DNA of 35,085 bases from the NCBI GenBank assembly GCA_001798165.1, contig MGRL01000098.1, positions 1-35,085 of the forward strand, given 5' to 3'. Numbering within the stretch: position 1 is the first letter of the stretch; each line of letters starts with the position of its first letter. The translations under genes and the position numbers were made by a program. Below are positions 7,340 through 14,697 of the stretch, one piece after another. This stretch comes from Deltaproteobacteria bacterium RIFCSPHIGHO2_02_FULL_43_33 (lineage in GTDB: Bacteria; Desulfobacterota; GWC2-55-46; UBA9637). The notes under the pieces are model-generated. The model saw nothing but the letters and a program-made list of their open reading frames with translations, searched no databases and was not told the origin of the DNA.

Positions 7340-7767
7340 AGGAAGGCGGAGATATCGGCGCTGTCAGGATGATTCTTGCAAAGGCTCGCTCAAAATTAAA
7401 AACCGCTCAGATAGATTTTGACAATGCAAGATACGATGATTCCGTCTCCCGCTCCTATTATGCTGTTTATCACGCAATTTCTGCGGTATTGTTGTCAAAA
7501 GGGCTGCATTTTTCATCCCACGGTCAGACTATCGGCGCCTTTAGCCGCGAATTTGTCAAAACAAAAACTTTCCCTGCCGCATTTACGAAAATGATAGAGA
7601 AACTTTACAATGAAAGACAAACAGGTGATTATGATTTTGAAAGTCATATTGATGAGGATGTTGCGGAAGGAGATTTGAATTATGCAAAAGATATATTGAA
7701 GACGTGCGAAGAATATCTGGCAAAGGCATATAGGGTTACGATTGATTATTGGGAAAAGGAAGTATAG
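7336..7767 (+). CDS. HEPN-domain protein, partner of the MNT enzyme
   Basis: A 143-residue helical HEPN protein of the longer class (COG1895-like). The central helix VSRSYYAVYHAISAVLLSKG is typical and is followed by FSSHGQTIGAF and GDYDFE. A possible catalytic Arg39-X6-His46 lies in this helix, but the DUF86-type R-X4-H-x-Y motif is absent. It overlaps the nucleotidyltransferase gene by four bases. It is probably the toxin of the pair, but the RNase role is less certain than for the DUF86 protein at 3159. Confidence 0.78.
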   Translation: MKEGGDIGAVRMILAKARSKLKTAQIDFDNARYDDSVSRSYYAVYHAISAVLLSKGLHFSSHGQTIGAFSREFVKTKTFPAAFTKMIEKLYNERQTGDYDFESHIDEDVAEGDLNYAKDILKTCEEYLAKAYRVTIDYWEKEV

Positions 7768-7807
7768 GGAATCCGAATAGTTTGTGTGAGACAACTATGA
7801 CCAGTGG

Positions 7808-7830
7808 GGAGCAGGTTGCAAACCTGCTCC
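7808..7830. terminator. Perfect hairpin after the HEPN gene
   Basis: GGAGCAGGTT-GCA-AACCTGCTCC: a 10-bp perfect stem with a 3-base loop, 40 bases after the HEPN stop. It lacks a T-run, so it may be a repeat element rather than an intrinsic terminator. Confidence 0.5.
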
Positions 7831-7895
7831 TGCAACTGCTCCTGATAAAGTGTAAAAAGTTGATAATAAGTTGTTGGATTGTTTAGGAGAGTGCT

Positions 7896-8316
7896 GTGGA
7901 AGAGATTAAATTCAAACTAAAGAAGGATGAATTCGCACGGCTAAAGAGGAAATATCCTAAAAACGGGAAAAGCTCTATTATCGCAAAGCGCGCAATTGAG
8001 TTGGTGAAGCTCTACTTCCTGAGTAAAGACCCAAACTGCAATTTCTCAACACCCAGAGATGGCAGCGACCTTGAAATTACATGCGGCAACATAACGCATC
8101 GGATTGAAGTAAAGGGCACAGCTGATGACGATATTGCATGGGCAAAACTCAAAGTTTCTGGAGAGCCTTCATATGAATTACTTTTGAAAGGTTTACCGTT
8201 CTTCGGGTATGCGGCGTATACGACCCTAACCCTCCATCTTCGTTTTGCAGTATGATAGTGATTTTAAAATGGAGCCAGAACCTCGCTGGAGTGTTCGTGC
8301 TAAAACAACGACATAA
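7896..8316 (+). pseudogene. Frameshifted PD-(D/E)XK nuclease-like (DUF3883-like) gene
   Basis: The GTG at 7896, preceded by AGGAGA, opens a 119-residue ORF. It has a nuclease-like core: Asp in SDLEITCGN and Glu-Val-Lys in HRIEVKGT. The ORF ends at 8255 in an atypical tail (YTTLTLHLRFAV). In the +1 frame the sequence continues as IFVLQYDSDFKMEPEPRWSVRAK to a TAA at 8314-8316, which looks like the expected C-terminus of such proteins. A frameshift between about 8200 and 8250 is therefore likely. It could be a real pseudogene or a sequencing error. The family name is tentative. Confidence 0.55.
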
Positions 8317-8365
8317 CCATCGCCTACATCTTCCATACCATTTTTAACAGGAGGAATCATACGCA

Positions 8366-9628
8366 ATGCATTTCTTTGATTACAAAGAAAGTAAATTCTA
8401 TGCAGATGGCGTGTCAATAGAGAAGATTATTAGGGAGGTCGGCACGCCATGCTATATCTACAGCCATAAAACACTTACGAGGCACTACCATGCATTTGAT
8501 GAGGCGTTTAAAGATATGCCGCATCTTGTATGCTATTCTGTAAAGGCTAACTCAAATATTGCAATACTGAAAACATTTGTAAAAGAGGGGAGCGGGTTTG
8601 ACATCGTTTCGGGCGGAGAACTCTACAGGGCATTGAAGGCAGGGGCTAATCCTAAAAAGATTGTCTACTCAGGGGTTGGGAAAAGAGAGGATGAGATAGA
8701 GTATGCGCTGAGAACAGGGATACTCATGTTTAATGTTGAGTCGCCGGAAGAACTGCGCGCATTAAATGAAATTGCCGGAAGGCTCAAGAAAAAGGCAAGC
8801 TTTGCCATAAGGGTAAATCCTGATGTTGACCCAAAGACGCATCCGTATATTTCAACAGGACTCAAAAAGAATAAGTTTGGCATAGAGACAAATCAAGCGA
8901 TAAAAGAGTATGTTTATGCAAAGAGCCATCTGAAAAACCTTATCCCATTTGGCGTTGATTGCCACATTGGTTCACAGATTACACAGCTTTCTCCGTTTAT
9001 TGATGCGCTTAACAAGACAAGGGAGATTATTGTGATACTTCGCAGAGAAGGAGTTGATGTTCAATATCTGGATATAGGCGGCGGTCTTGGAATAACCTAC
9101 AAGGATGAGGATGCTCCGCATCCAAGCAAATATGGCAAGGTAGTTATAAATGAGACAAAAACCCTTGGCGTAACCCTGATATTTGAGCCTGGCAGGGTAA
9201 TGGTTGGCAATGCCGGCATACTGGTAGCAAAGGTTTTATACACTAAATATGGCATGGAGAAGAATTTTATTGTTGTTGATGCAGCAATGAATGATCTGGC
9301 AAGGCCGAGCCTTTATGGGTCGTATCATTCTATAAAATCTGTAAATAAGCAAAATTCTGCGCCAGCTATGATTGCTGATGTTGTTGGCCCAATCTGCGAA
9401 TCAGGCGATTTCTTTGCAAAAGACAGGGAAATCTCTGCGTTTCAATCCGGTGATTTAATGGCCATAATGAGCGCCGGCGCTTACGGTTTTTCCATGTCAA
9501 GCAATTATAACTCAAGGCCAAGGGCAGCAGAGGTTATGGTGAAGGGAAATAGGTTTTATATAATAAGAGATAGGGAATCTTACAAAGATTTGATAAAAGG
9601 CGAAAAGATACCAAAAGACAGGCGATAG
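8366..9628 (+). CDS. lysA: Diaminopimelate decarboxylase
   Basis: PLP enzyme that decarboxylates meso-diaminopimelate to L-lysine, the last step of lysine synthesis. It is a 420-residue alanine-racemase-fold enzyme of full length. The PLP lysine is Lys60 in YSVKANSN. Other family blocks are HIGSQI, DIGGGLGI, EPGRVMVGNAG and GPICESGD, which carries the active-site Cys from the partner subunit. AGGAGG lies about ten bases upstream of the ATG. The last codons (KDRR and stop) fall in the left arm of a hairpin repeat. Its ancestral upstream neighbours argH and the lipoprotein gene are now separated from it by accessory genes. Confidence 0.95.
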   Translation: MHFFDYKESKFYADGVSIEKIIREVGTPCYIYSHKTLTRHYHAFDEAFKDMPHLVCYSVKANSNIAILKTFVKEGSGFDIVSGGELYRALKAGANPKKIVYSGVGKREDEIEYALRTGILMFNVESPEELRALNEIAGRLKKKASFAIRVNPDVDPKTHPYISTGLKKNKFGIETNQAIKEYVYAKSHLKNLIPFGVDCHIGSQITQLSPFIDALNKTREIIVILRREGVDVQYLDIGGGLGITYKDEDAPHPSKYGKVVINETKTLGVTLIFEPGRVMVGNAGILVAKVLYTKYGMEKNFIVVDAAMNDLARPSLYGSYHSIKSVNKQNSAPAMIADVVGPICESGDFFAKDREISAFQSGDLMAIMSAGAYGFSMSSNYNSRPRAAEVMVKGNRFYIIRDRESYKDLIKGEKIPKDRR

Positions 9629-9690
9629 GCAAGAGGCTATAGGCAATAGGAAAAATTTATACCCCAATGCCCATAGCCTATCGTCTGTCT
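9616..9690. repeat. AGGCGATAGGC inverted-repeat element overlapping the lysA stop
   Basis: Left arm AGACAGGCGATAGGC (9616-9630) and right arm GCCTATCGTCTGTCT (9676-9690) pair at 14 of 15 positions. Direct AGGCTATAGGCAATAGG units lie between. The element supplies the last lysA codons and could also terminate transcription. Confidence 0.65.
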
Positions 9691-9706
9691 TCAAGAGGTT
9701 TAATCC

Positions 9707-10612
9707 TTGCAAAGATTAAAAATCTATTTTCTTGCCACCCGTCCTCAGTTTTTTACTGCAATCATCCTTCCTGTTGGCTTAGGCGCAGCAGTTGCATGGT
9801 ATGAGCATAAGATATTCTCTTTAAGTTGTTTTTTCCTATCCTTCCTTGCTGCCGTTTTTTATAACGCAGGTATAAATGTATTGAATGATTATTTTGATTA
9901 TATGAACGGGACTGATAACATAAACCGTGCAGGGCTTACGCCGTTTACAGGCGGAAGCAGGATGATACAGAATAAAATTATGACGCCGAAAGAGACATAT
10001 CTTTTAGGTGTTGCACTTCTGATAATTGGAAGTATAATTGGCCTATATCTTGTCTATGACCGGGGCATGTTTTTATTTTTCATTGGTGTTGTTGGGCTTT
10101 TCTCAGGCTATTACTACTCTGCCCCGCCGCTTTTCTTTGTGGGCAAAGGGGTAGGGGAGTTGCTGGTTGGTCTTAATTGCGGTCTTCTGTCAGTTGTTGG
10201 GTCATACTATGTGCAGGCGCAGGATGTTTCCACTGTTGTTGTATTTGCTTCTCTGCCGCTGTCATTTCTCATAGCGGCAATTCTTTATATAAACGAATTT
10301 CCAGACTATGATGCTGACAAGGCTGTTGGGAAAAATCATTGGGTGGTGCGCCTTGGAAAGAAGAATGCAAGATGGGGCTTTGCCCTGCTCATGGCCGGGG
10401 CTTATGCAAGTATTGTAATCGGGGTTATAATAAATCTGCTTCCAGGCATAGCGCTATTTGTTATTCTCACAGGTGTATTTGGCATAAAGGCTGTAAACGG
10501 GCTTTTTAAAAATTACGATAAGCTTCAAGAGCTTATCCCTTCCATAAAGGCTACTATTGCCACGCATTTGACAACCGGAATTGCCCTTATTGCAATGTTC
10601 CTCATATCTTGA
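9707..10612 (+). CDS. menA: UbiA-family prenyltransferase, probably MenA
   Basis: Integral membrane prenyltransferase of 301 residues with about eight hydrophobic segments. The first Asp-rich motif is NDYFDYMNGTD and the second is NEFPDYDADKAVGK, which bind the Mg-prenyl diphosphate. Similarity to 1,4-dihydroxy-2-naphthoate octaprenyltransferase makes a role in menaquinone synthesis most likely. Other UbiA aromatics cannot be excluded, since no other men genes are in the window. The start is a TTG at 9707 with AGAGG upstream. cooS begins 15 bases after its stop, so the two may be co-transcribed. Confidence 0.7.
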   Translation: MQRLKIYFLATRPQFFTAIILPVGLGAAVAWYEHKIFSLSCFFLSFLAAVFYNAGINVLNDYFDYMNGTDNINRAGLTPFTGGSRMIQNKIMTPKETYLLGVALLIIGSIIGLYLVYDRGMFLFFIGVVGLFSGYYYSAPPLFFVGKGVGELLVGLNCGLLSVVGSYYVQAQDVSTVVVFASLPLSFLIAAILYINEFPDYDADKAVGKNHWVVRLGKKNARWGFALLMAGAYASIVIGVIINLLPGIALFVILTGVFGIKAVNGLFKNYDKLQELIPSIKATIATHLTTGIALIAMFLIS

Positions 10613-10627
10613 TAAAAATAAAAGAGT

Positions 10628-12700
10628 ATGAACCAATATCCAGACATCTTTGATTTCAGGCCATGGGATTTAACCCTGCTTAAAAGATATCAGCCGGTCT
10701 TTCCGAAATTGGACAAGACCTGTCATCTTTGCGCCCTGGGGCCTTGCAAACCAATCCCCCCATCCCCCTCTTTAATAAGGGGAGGGCGAGAGGGGAGTAG
10801 TAAATGCGGTATTGATGAAATGGGTTTTAAGGCAAGAGAGGGCCTATTAAGCGCTGTTATAGGCGCATCTGGCCATACCTCCCATGCTGTAAGGTTATTG
10901 GATGATTTGATATTGAAATTTGGTAAAGACTGCCCTATAAATGTTGGCCAGCATACAACTGTGCCAACCCCAATTACAACGCTTATAACAGGATGTAAAC
11001 CGAAAAATATAGGCGAAGCAAGAGATATTCTGAACTATATAGAAGGCCAGTTAAATCACCTCTTATCCTCTGTAAGTTTTGGCGCTGAGGCATCTCCGGA
11101 AGATTTTGTAAGCAAGATGTTCCATGCAGGCATGCTGGATAATCTTGCAATTGAGATTACGGATATTTCCCAGATGTCTGCCATGAATATGCCAAAGGGC
11201 GAGTCCAATTCTCCGATTATAACTATCGGCTTGGAAACTGTAGATACATCAAAGCCTGTAATCCTTATCATAGGGCATAACTCGTCTGTTGCGCATGAGA
11301 TTATTCACCTTGTTGAAGATAGAGGGCTTAAGGATAAGATAGAGGTATGCGGCCTATGCTGCGCTGCGTTAGACGGCGCAAGGCATAGTCATGGCTTTAA
11401 GATAATCGGCAACCAGGCCGCACAATTGGATGTCATCCAATCAGGTATTGCAGATGTAGTCATACTGGATACCCAATGTATCAGGGCAGATGTGGTTGCA
11501 GAGGCAAAGAAGGTTCATAGCATAGTTATTGCAACAGCACAGGAAACAGCCTTGGGGCTTGAGGATTTGACAGATATAGCGATAGAAAATGCATCAGAAC
11601 ATATTTTAAAGAATGGCGCAGGTATTATGCTTGATAAGCGGAAGGCGGCAGAGGCGGCGGTAAATATAGCAGTCAGGAGTCAGGAGCCTGCCCCTGCAGG
11701 CTTTAAGCAGGGGTTAGGAGTCAGAAATCAGGAGCGAAGCGGAGAAACGGAGAAACGGGGAAACGGAGCAATCCATTCTCCCATTCCCCCATTCTCCCAT
11801 TCCCCCATTCATGGTTGTTTAAGGATTGGCCGCGGTCTTATACGGGACAGTGAAATCAGGGGCATTGCGCCATCCATTGTGATGGGAGAGATTCCAGGGA
11901 TTGTGGGGATATTTGGATGTCCAACCCCCCCTAACCCCCCCTTTAACAAAGAGGGGGAGGGAGGGGTTAAAAAACTCGCACAGGAATTTCTTAACAGAGG
12001 CTATATTGTTTCTACCGGCGGCTGCGCTTCAATGGATATAGCAAAGGGCGATTTATTTAAAAATAATCCAGATTCATTTGATAGCAAAAATCTGATAAAT
12101 CTCGGCTCTTGTGTATCGGCATCACACCTTATAGGCGCCTGTATAAAGATAGCCCAGATCATGTGCCACAGAAAGCTGGAAAATAATTATAAGGAGATAG
12201 CGGATTATATAATCAACAGGGTTGGCGCTGCGGTAATCCTCTGGGGTGGGTTTACGCAAAAGGCATTTTCTTCTGCCCTGGGTATGGCAAGGCTTGGAAT
12301 ACCTGTTATCTTTGGGCCGAGGTTTAAAAATTACGGCCTCCATCTTTTGGGAGGTAATGGTGAGTGGCTGGTAAAGGACGCAAGGCTGGGCGATATGGTT
12401 TCAACCGGCCCTGTGCCTCAAAATCTTTTATGTTTTGCTGAAAGGATAGAGGATGCCCTTCCGCTTATAGCTAAACTCTGTATGAGGGCTAATGATACGA
12501 GTGAGGGGCGAAAGGCAAAACTCACAAGCTACATAGAATTTTATAAAAAACTCAAGGGTCAATTACCCCCTGATATAGCTCTATTTATCAGAACACATTA
12601 CGACATACCCGAGGGCATGGAAGCAGAGGTTCATACTTTTTTGAAAGAAAAGAATTGGCAGCCAACCGTTATCTCTGATCCAACAATACTGAATATGTAG
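10628..12700 (+). CDS. cooS: Anaerobic CO dehydrogenase catalytic subunit with three in-frame repeat inserts
   Basis: Ni-Fe-S enzyme interconverting CO and CO2. Cluster B cysteines are Cys32, Cys35, Cys40 (CHLCALGPC) and Cys60 (KCGID). Likely C-cluster ligands are His in IIGHNSS and Cys in GLCCAALDG, LDTQCIRAD, TGGCASMD and NLGSCVSAS; I could not place a sixth. No Cys precedes Cys32, so the usual N-terminal D-cluster pair is missing. The 690-residue length exceeds the usual 630-640 because of three repeat-coded segments: after CKP (about 44-58), about 350-395, and about 436-453. The TAG stop lies inside a GTAG element. There is no ferredoxin (CooF) or ACS gene adjacent, so the electron partner is unknown. 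The frame is open throughout. Confidence 0.85.
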   Translation: MNQYPDIFDFRPWDLTLLKRYQPVFPKLDKTCHLCALGPCKPIPPSPSLIRGGREGSSKCGIDEMGFKAREGLLSAVIGASGHTSHAVRLLDDLILKFGKDCPINVGQHTTVPTPITTLITGCKPKNIGEARDILNYIEGQLNHLLSSVSFGAEASPEDFVSKMFHAGMLDNLAIEITDISQMSAMNMPKGESNSPIITIGLETVDTSKPVILIIGHNSSVAHEIIHLVEDRGLKDKIEVCGLCCAALDGARHSHGFKIIGNQAAQLDVIQSGIADVVILDTQCIRADVVAEAKKVHSIVIATAQETALGLEDLTDIAIENASEHILKNGAGIMLDKRKAAEAAVNIAVRSQEPAPAGFKQGLGVRNQERSGETEKRGNGAIHSPIPPFSHSPIHGCLRIGRGLIRDSEIRGIAPSIVMGEIPGIVGIFGCPTPPNPPFNKEGEGGVKKLAQEFLNRGYIVSTGGCASMDIAKGDLFKNNPDSFDSKNLINLGSCVSASHLIGACIKIAQIMCHRKLENNYKEIADYIINRVGAAVILWGGFTQKAFSSALGMARLGIPVIFGPRFKNYGLHLLGGNGEWLVKDARLGDMVSTGPVPQNLLCFAERIEDALPLIAKLCMRANDTSEGRKAKLTSYIEFYKKLKGQLPPDIALFIRTHYDIPEGMEAEVHTFLKEKNWQPTVISDPTILNM
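10752..10803 (+). repeat. In-frame CCCCCTCTTTAA-AAGGGGAG hairpin repeat in cooS (insert 1)
   Basis: Reads CCCCCCATCCCCCTCTTTA then ATAAGGGGAGGG and encodes IPPSPSLIRGGREGSS. It separates the third and fourth cluster B cysteines, where the family usually has fewer residues. Confidence 0.75.
11671..11812 (+). repeat. In-frame AGGAGTCAG composite repeat in cooS (insert 2)
   Basis: Begins with the 51-bp repeat at 11674-11724 shared with the lipoprotein gene, then GGAGAAACGG units, then CATTCTCCCATTCCCC units complementary in style. It encodes about 47 proline-, serine- and glycine-rich residues absent from typical CooS. Confidence 0.8.
11931..11969 (+). repeat. In-frame CCCCCCTTTAA-AAAGAGGGGG hairpin repeat in cooS (insert 3)
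   Basis: Encodes PTPPNPPFNKEGEGG after FGC. It lies at the loop where ordinary CooS proteins read a GCNNPK-like sequence, so it may replace native residues as well as add some. Confidence 0.7.
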
Positions 12701-12768
12701 GGCAGGGCTTTAGCCCTGCTTTAACCCCCGATAGAATCATTCGGGGGCTAAAGGCTGGCTTGCCCTAC
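12697..12768. repeat. GTAG...CTAC hairpin element providing the cooS stop
   Basis: Starts GTAGGGCAGGGCTTTAGCCC and ends GGCTTGCCCTAC. Inner hairpins are GCAGGGCT/AGCCCTGC and CCCCCGA/TCGGGGG. The TAG in the opening GTAG is the cooS stop codon. The element lies between convergent cooS and the radical SAM gene and may act as a terminator. Confidence 0.75.
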
Positions 12769-12794
12769 TGCAAGGAGAGGGGAGTAGATAAATT

Positions 12795-13853
12795 CTATAC
12801 CACTGCCCCGCCGCAGCTTGAGCCTGCCCCTGCGGTGCAGCCATAGCAGTGAATGCCTGTTACAATCCGCCTGTTGCAAAGTTTAGCCATATCAAATTCT
12901 CTTATATTTGAAGGTGCGCCGTGGTTTACCCTCATTCCAAGCATCTGGTTAAAATCACAGTCGTATAAATAGCCATCCCAGCTTACGGAGAGGGTATATC
13001 GGCACATAATTTGAGATGCTGTATTTGGATTATAGCTTGAGATGAGTCTTTCCATGTACGCATTATAATTTTCAGATGCATCGAGATAATTCAAAAAGCG
13101 GCCTATAGGCATATTTGTGATTGTATAAAGGTTGTTGAATGCAATACCATATCTTCGCAGCAGTTCTCTTTTGTAATCAGTTTCAACTGCCTTCTGTGAG
13201 GGCGGAAGAAATGCGCCTGCCGGGTTATAAACAAGATTTAAAACAAGGCCAGAACCCTCCCGGCCATAGCCAAGATTGTTGAGCCTCTTTAATGTCTCTA
13301 TGGACTTATTAAATACGCCGCTCCCGCGTTGTCTGTCTGTAGTCTGTTCAAGGTAATAGGGAAGAGATGCAACGACCTCTACTTTATTTTCTGCGAAAAA
13401 TTCAGGCAGGTTTTTATACTCAGGTTCCATGAGTATTGTCAGGTTTGAACGAACTATGATATGACGGTTTTTATTTCTTAATTCCTTTACAAACCATTTA
13501 AAGTTTGGATTCATCTCAGGAGCGCCGCCTGTTATATCAATGGTCGGGATGTCGGTTTTTTCAAGAATATTTAAACATGCCTCCATGACATCCTTTTGCA
13601 TTACCTCTTTTCTACCCGGCCCTGCCTCAACATGACAATGTTTGCATGCCTGATTGCAGAGCTTGCCAACATTCGCCTGGAATATGGTGATGCCGGTTGC
13701 AGTGAGAGGATGAAGGCCGCTATCTGATAAAGAGTTGTCAAAACGGTTGAGATAGGTCTGATCAATCATACTGTCCTTAAGTTCCGATGCAAAATTGTAG
13801 TCTGCCGATTTATCGGCGTATTTAAAAATGTCCAATGAGTTGGGCAACTGCAT
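12795..13853 (-). CDS. arsS: ArsS-type radical SAM protein (arsenosugar biosynthesis family)
   Basis: A 352-residue radical SAM enzyme. The 4Fe-4S/SAM motif is CNQACKHC in VGKLCNQACKHCHVEAGP, followed by TIDITGGAPEMNPNF. The Cys-rich C-terminus HCYGCTAGAGSSCGG matches the ArsS/DUF3641 family, proposed to add the sugar moiety to arsenic in arsenosugar synthesis. The stop is TAG; no internal UGA suggests a selenoprotein form. The upstream gene on the same strand is the AhpD-like partner usually found with it. The first 18 or so codons (MQLPNSLDIFKYADKSAD) come from a GTAG...CTAC repeat element, so the native start may have been replaced. The product is inferred from family only. Confidence 0.8.
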   Translation of the reverse strand: MQLPNSLDIFKYADKSADYNFASELKDSMIDQTYLNRFDNSLSDSGLHPLTATGITIFQANVGKLCNQACKHCHVEAGPGRKEVMQKDVMEACLNILEKTDIPTIDITGGAPEMNPNFKWFVKELRNKNRHIIVRSNLTILMEPEYKNLPEFFAENKVEVVASLPYYLEQTTDRQRGSGVFNKSIETLKRLNNLGYGREGSGLVLNLVYNPAGAFLPPSQKAVETDYKRELLRRYGIAFNNLYTITNMPIGRFLNYLDASENYNAYMERLISSYNPNTASQIMCRYTLSVSWDGYLYDCDFNQMLGMRVNHGAPSNIREFDMAKLCNRRIVTGIHCYGCTAGAGSSCGGAVV

Positions 13854-13887
13854 AATACTTTAACTGCGCCCATAAATGGGCAACTAC
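13797..13887. repeat. GTAG...CTAC element overlapping the arsS 5' end
   Basis: Begins GTAGTCTGCCGATTTATCGG and ends GCGCCCATAAATGGGCAACTAC. Hairpins are GCCGATTTATCGGC and GCCCATAAATGGGC. The arsS start codon at 13853 lies inside it, so one hairpin is coding and one is in the leader. Relatives occur at 22963-23065 and 33093-33147. Confidence 0.8.
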
Positions 13888-13920
13888 AAAAACTGAAATA
13901 GACCCCTTGCCTCTCGCCTT

Positions 13921-14253
13921 TTATAGGGATATCTTCTTAACCACATTTTTCATCTGAACGCCATGGACAAGGGATGCGCCCCCTCTGATGGCTGCTGCTA
14001 CATGGATGGCCTCTGTCATCTGTTCCTCGTTTGAGCCTTTTTCAAGGCATGTCTGGGTATAGGCATCTATGCAGTAAGGGCACTGAACGGTATGGGCGAC
14101 TGCCAGCGCAATCAATGCCTTCTCCCTTTCAGAAAGGGCGCCTTCGGCAAATACAGCGCCATACCATTCTGAAAATTTTTTCCACAACTCCGGCGCGCCT
14201 TCGCCAACGGTAGGAAATTTAGATAAATCTTCTGGAGCGTAATATGTCTTCAT
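13921..14253 (-). CDS. AhpD-like carboxymuconolactone decarboxylase-family protein, arsenosugar-associated
   Basis: A 110-residue AhpD/CMD-fold protein with the redox CxxC-type motif CPYC in VQCPYCIDAYTQ and a GGASLVHGVQM C-terminus. Together with the adjacent ArsS-type radical SAM gene it matches the arsenosugar biosynthesis-associated peroxidase-like family. AAGGAGA precedes the ATG. The first gene of a two-gene minus-strand unit, it is separated from arsS by 67 bases that are partly repeat element. Its biochemical role in that pathway is not established; peroxidase or disulfide-relay activity is inferred from the AhpD fold. Confidence 0.8.
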   Translation of the reverse strand: MKTYYAPEDLSKFPTVGEGAPELWKKFSEWYGAVFAEGALSEREKALIALAVAHTVQCPYCIDAYTQTCLEKGSNEEQMTEAIHVAAAIRGGASLVHGVQMKNVVKKISL

Positions 14254-14338
14254 AGATTCTCCTTATGTAAGGATTTTTTTATATCCAACCTTAGCAAATT
14301 TAATGCTGCTCTTCAAGTCAGCATATACTATACTAACG

Positions 14339-14421
14339 GCAATAAATAACTTGATGTAGGGCAGGGCTTTAGCCCTGCAAAGAAGCAAGCCTAAAGGCTT
14401 GCCCTACAAGTTATTTATTGC
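14339..14421. repeat. Nested palindrome: 15-bp inverted repeat around a GTAG...CTAC element
   Basis: Outer arms GCAATAAATAACTTG (14339-14353) and CAAGTTATTTATTGC (14407-14421) are perfect. Inside, 14356-14407 runs from GTAG to CTAC with two perfect hairpins, GCAGGGCTTTAGCCCTGC and GCAAGCCTAAAGGCTTGC. It lies upstream of the arsenosugar pair and downstream of the kinase. The stretch 14254-14697 has no supportable gene. Confidence 0.85.
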
Positions 14422-14600
14422 TTTCGCTATACCTTATACCTTACGGATTTTACCTAAAAAATATAAACAAAAAATTATTTTTTAGCAAGGTAGAAACAAG
14501 GGGTGGGCGCTGTGAAGTGGTTTTTTTATAAAACCGGCCAGAAAAGAATGAGATTTGATAAGGAGAGAGACTTATGGCTGTTATACATAACGACATAAAT

Positions 14601-14694
14601 AATTGTGCATACAGAGCGTAAGAACAAAGCAGACCAAGGCGCGACGAGCCGAGGAGCAACGCAGGTATGCGAAGTTATGACGCTCTGTATAATT
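14601..14694. repeat. MITE-like element with ATACAGAGCGT terminal inverted repeats
   Basis: The perfect 11-base ends ATACAGAGCGT (14609-14619) and ACGCTCTGTAT (14680-14690) are each flanked by AATT. The interior (AAGGCGCGACGAGCCGAGGA) is GC-rich and gene-free. It ends four bases from the stop of the sensor kinase. Confidence 0.65.
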
Positions 14695-14697
14695 GAA

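Noticed and set aside
12795-12850. Selenocysteine codon in the ArsS-like C-terminus
   Set aside because: The Cys-rich tail is read with ordinary Cys codons and ends at a TAG; no in-frame TGA is followed by family sequence.
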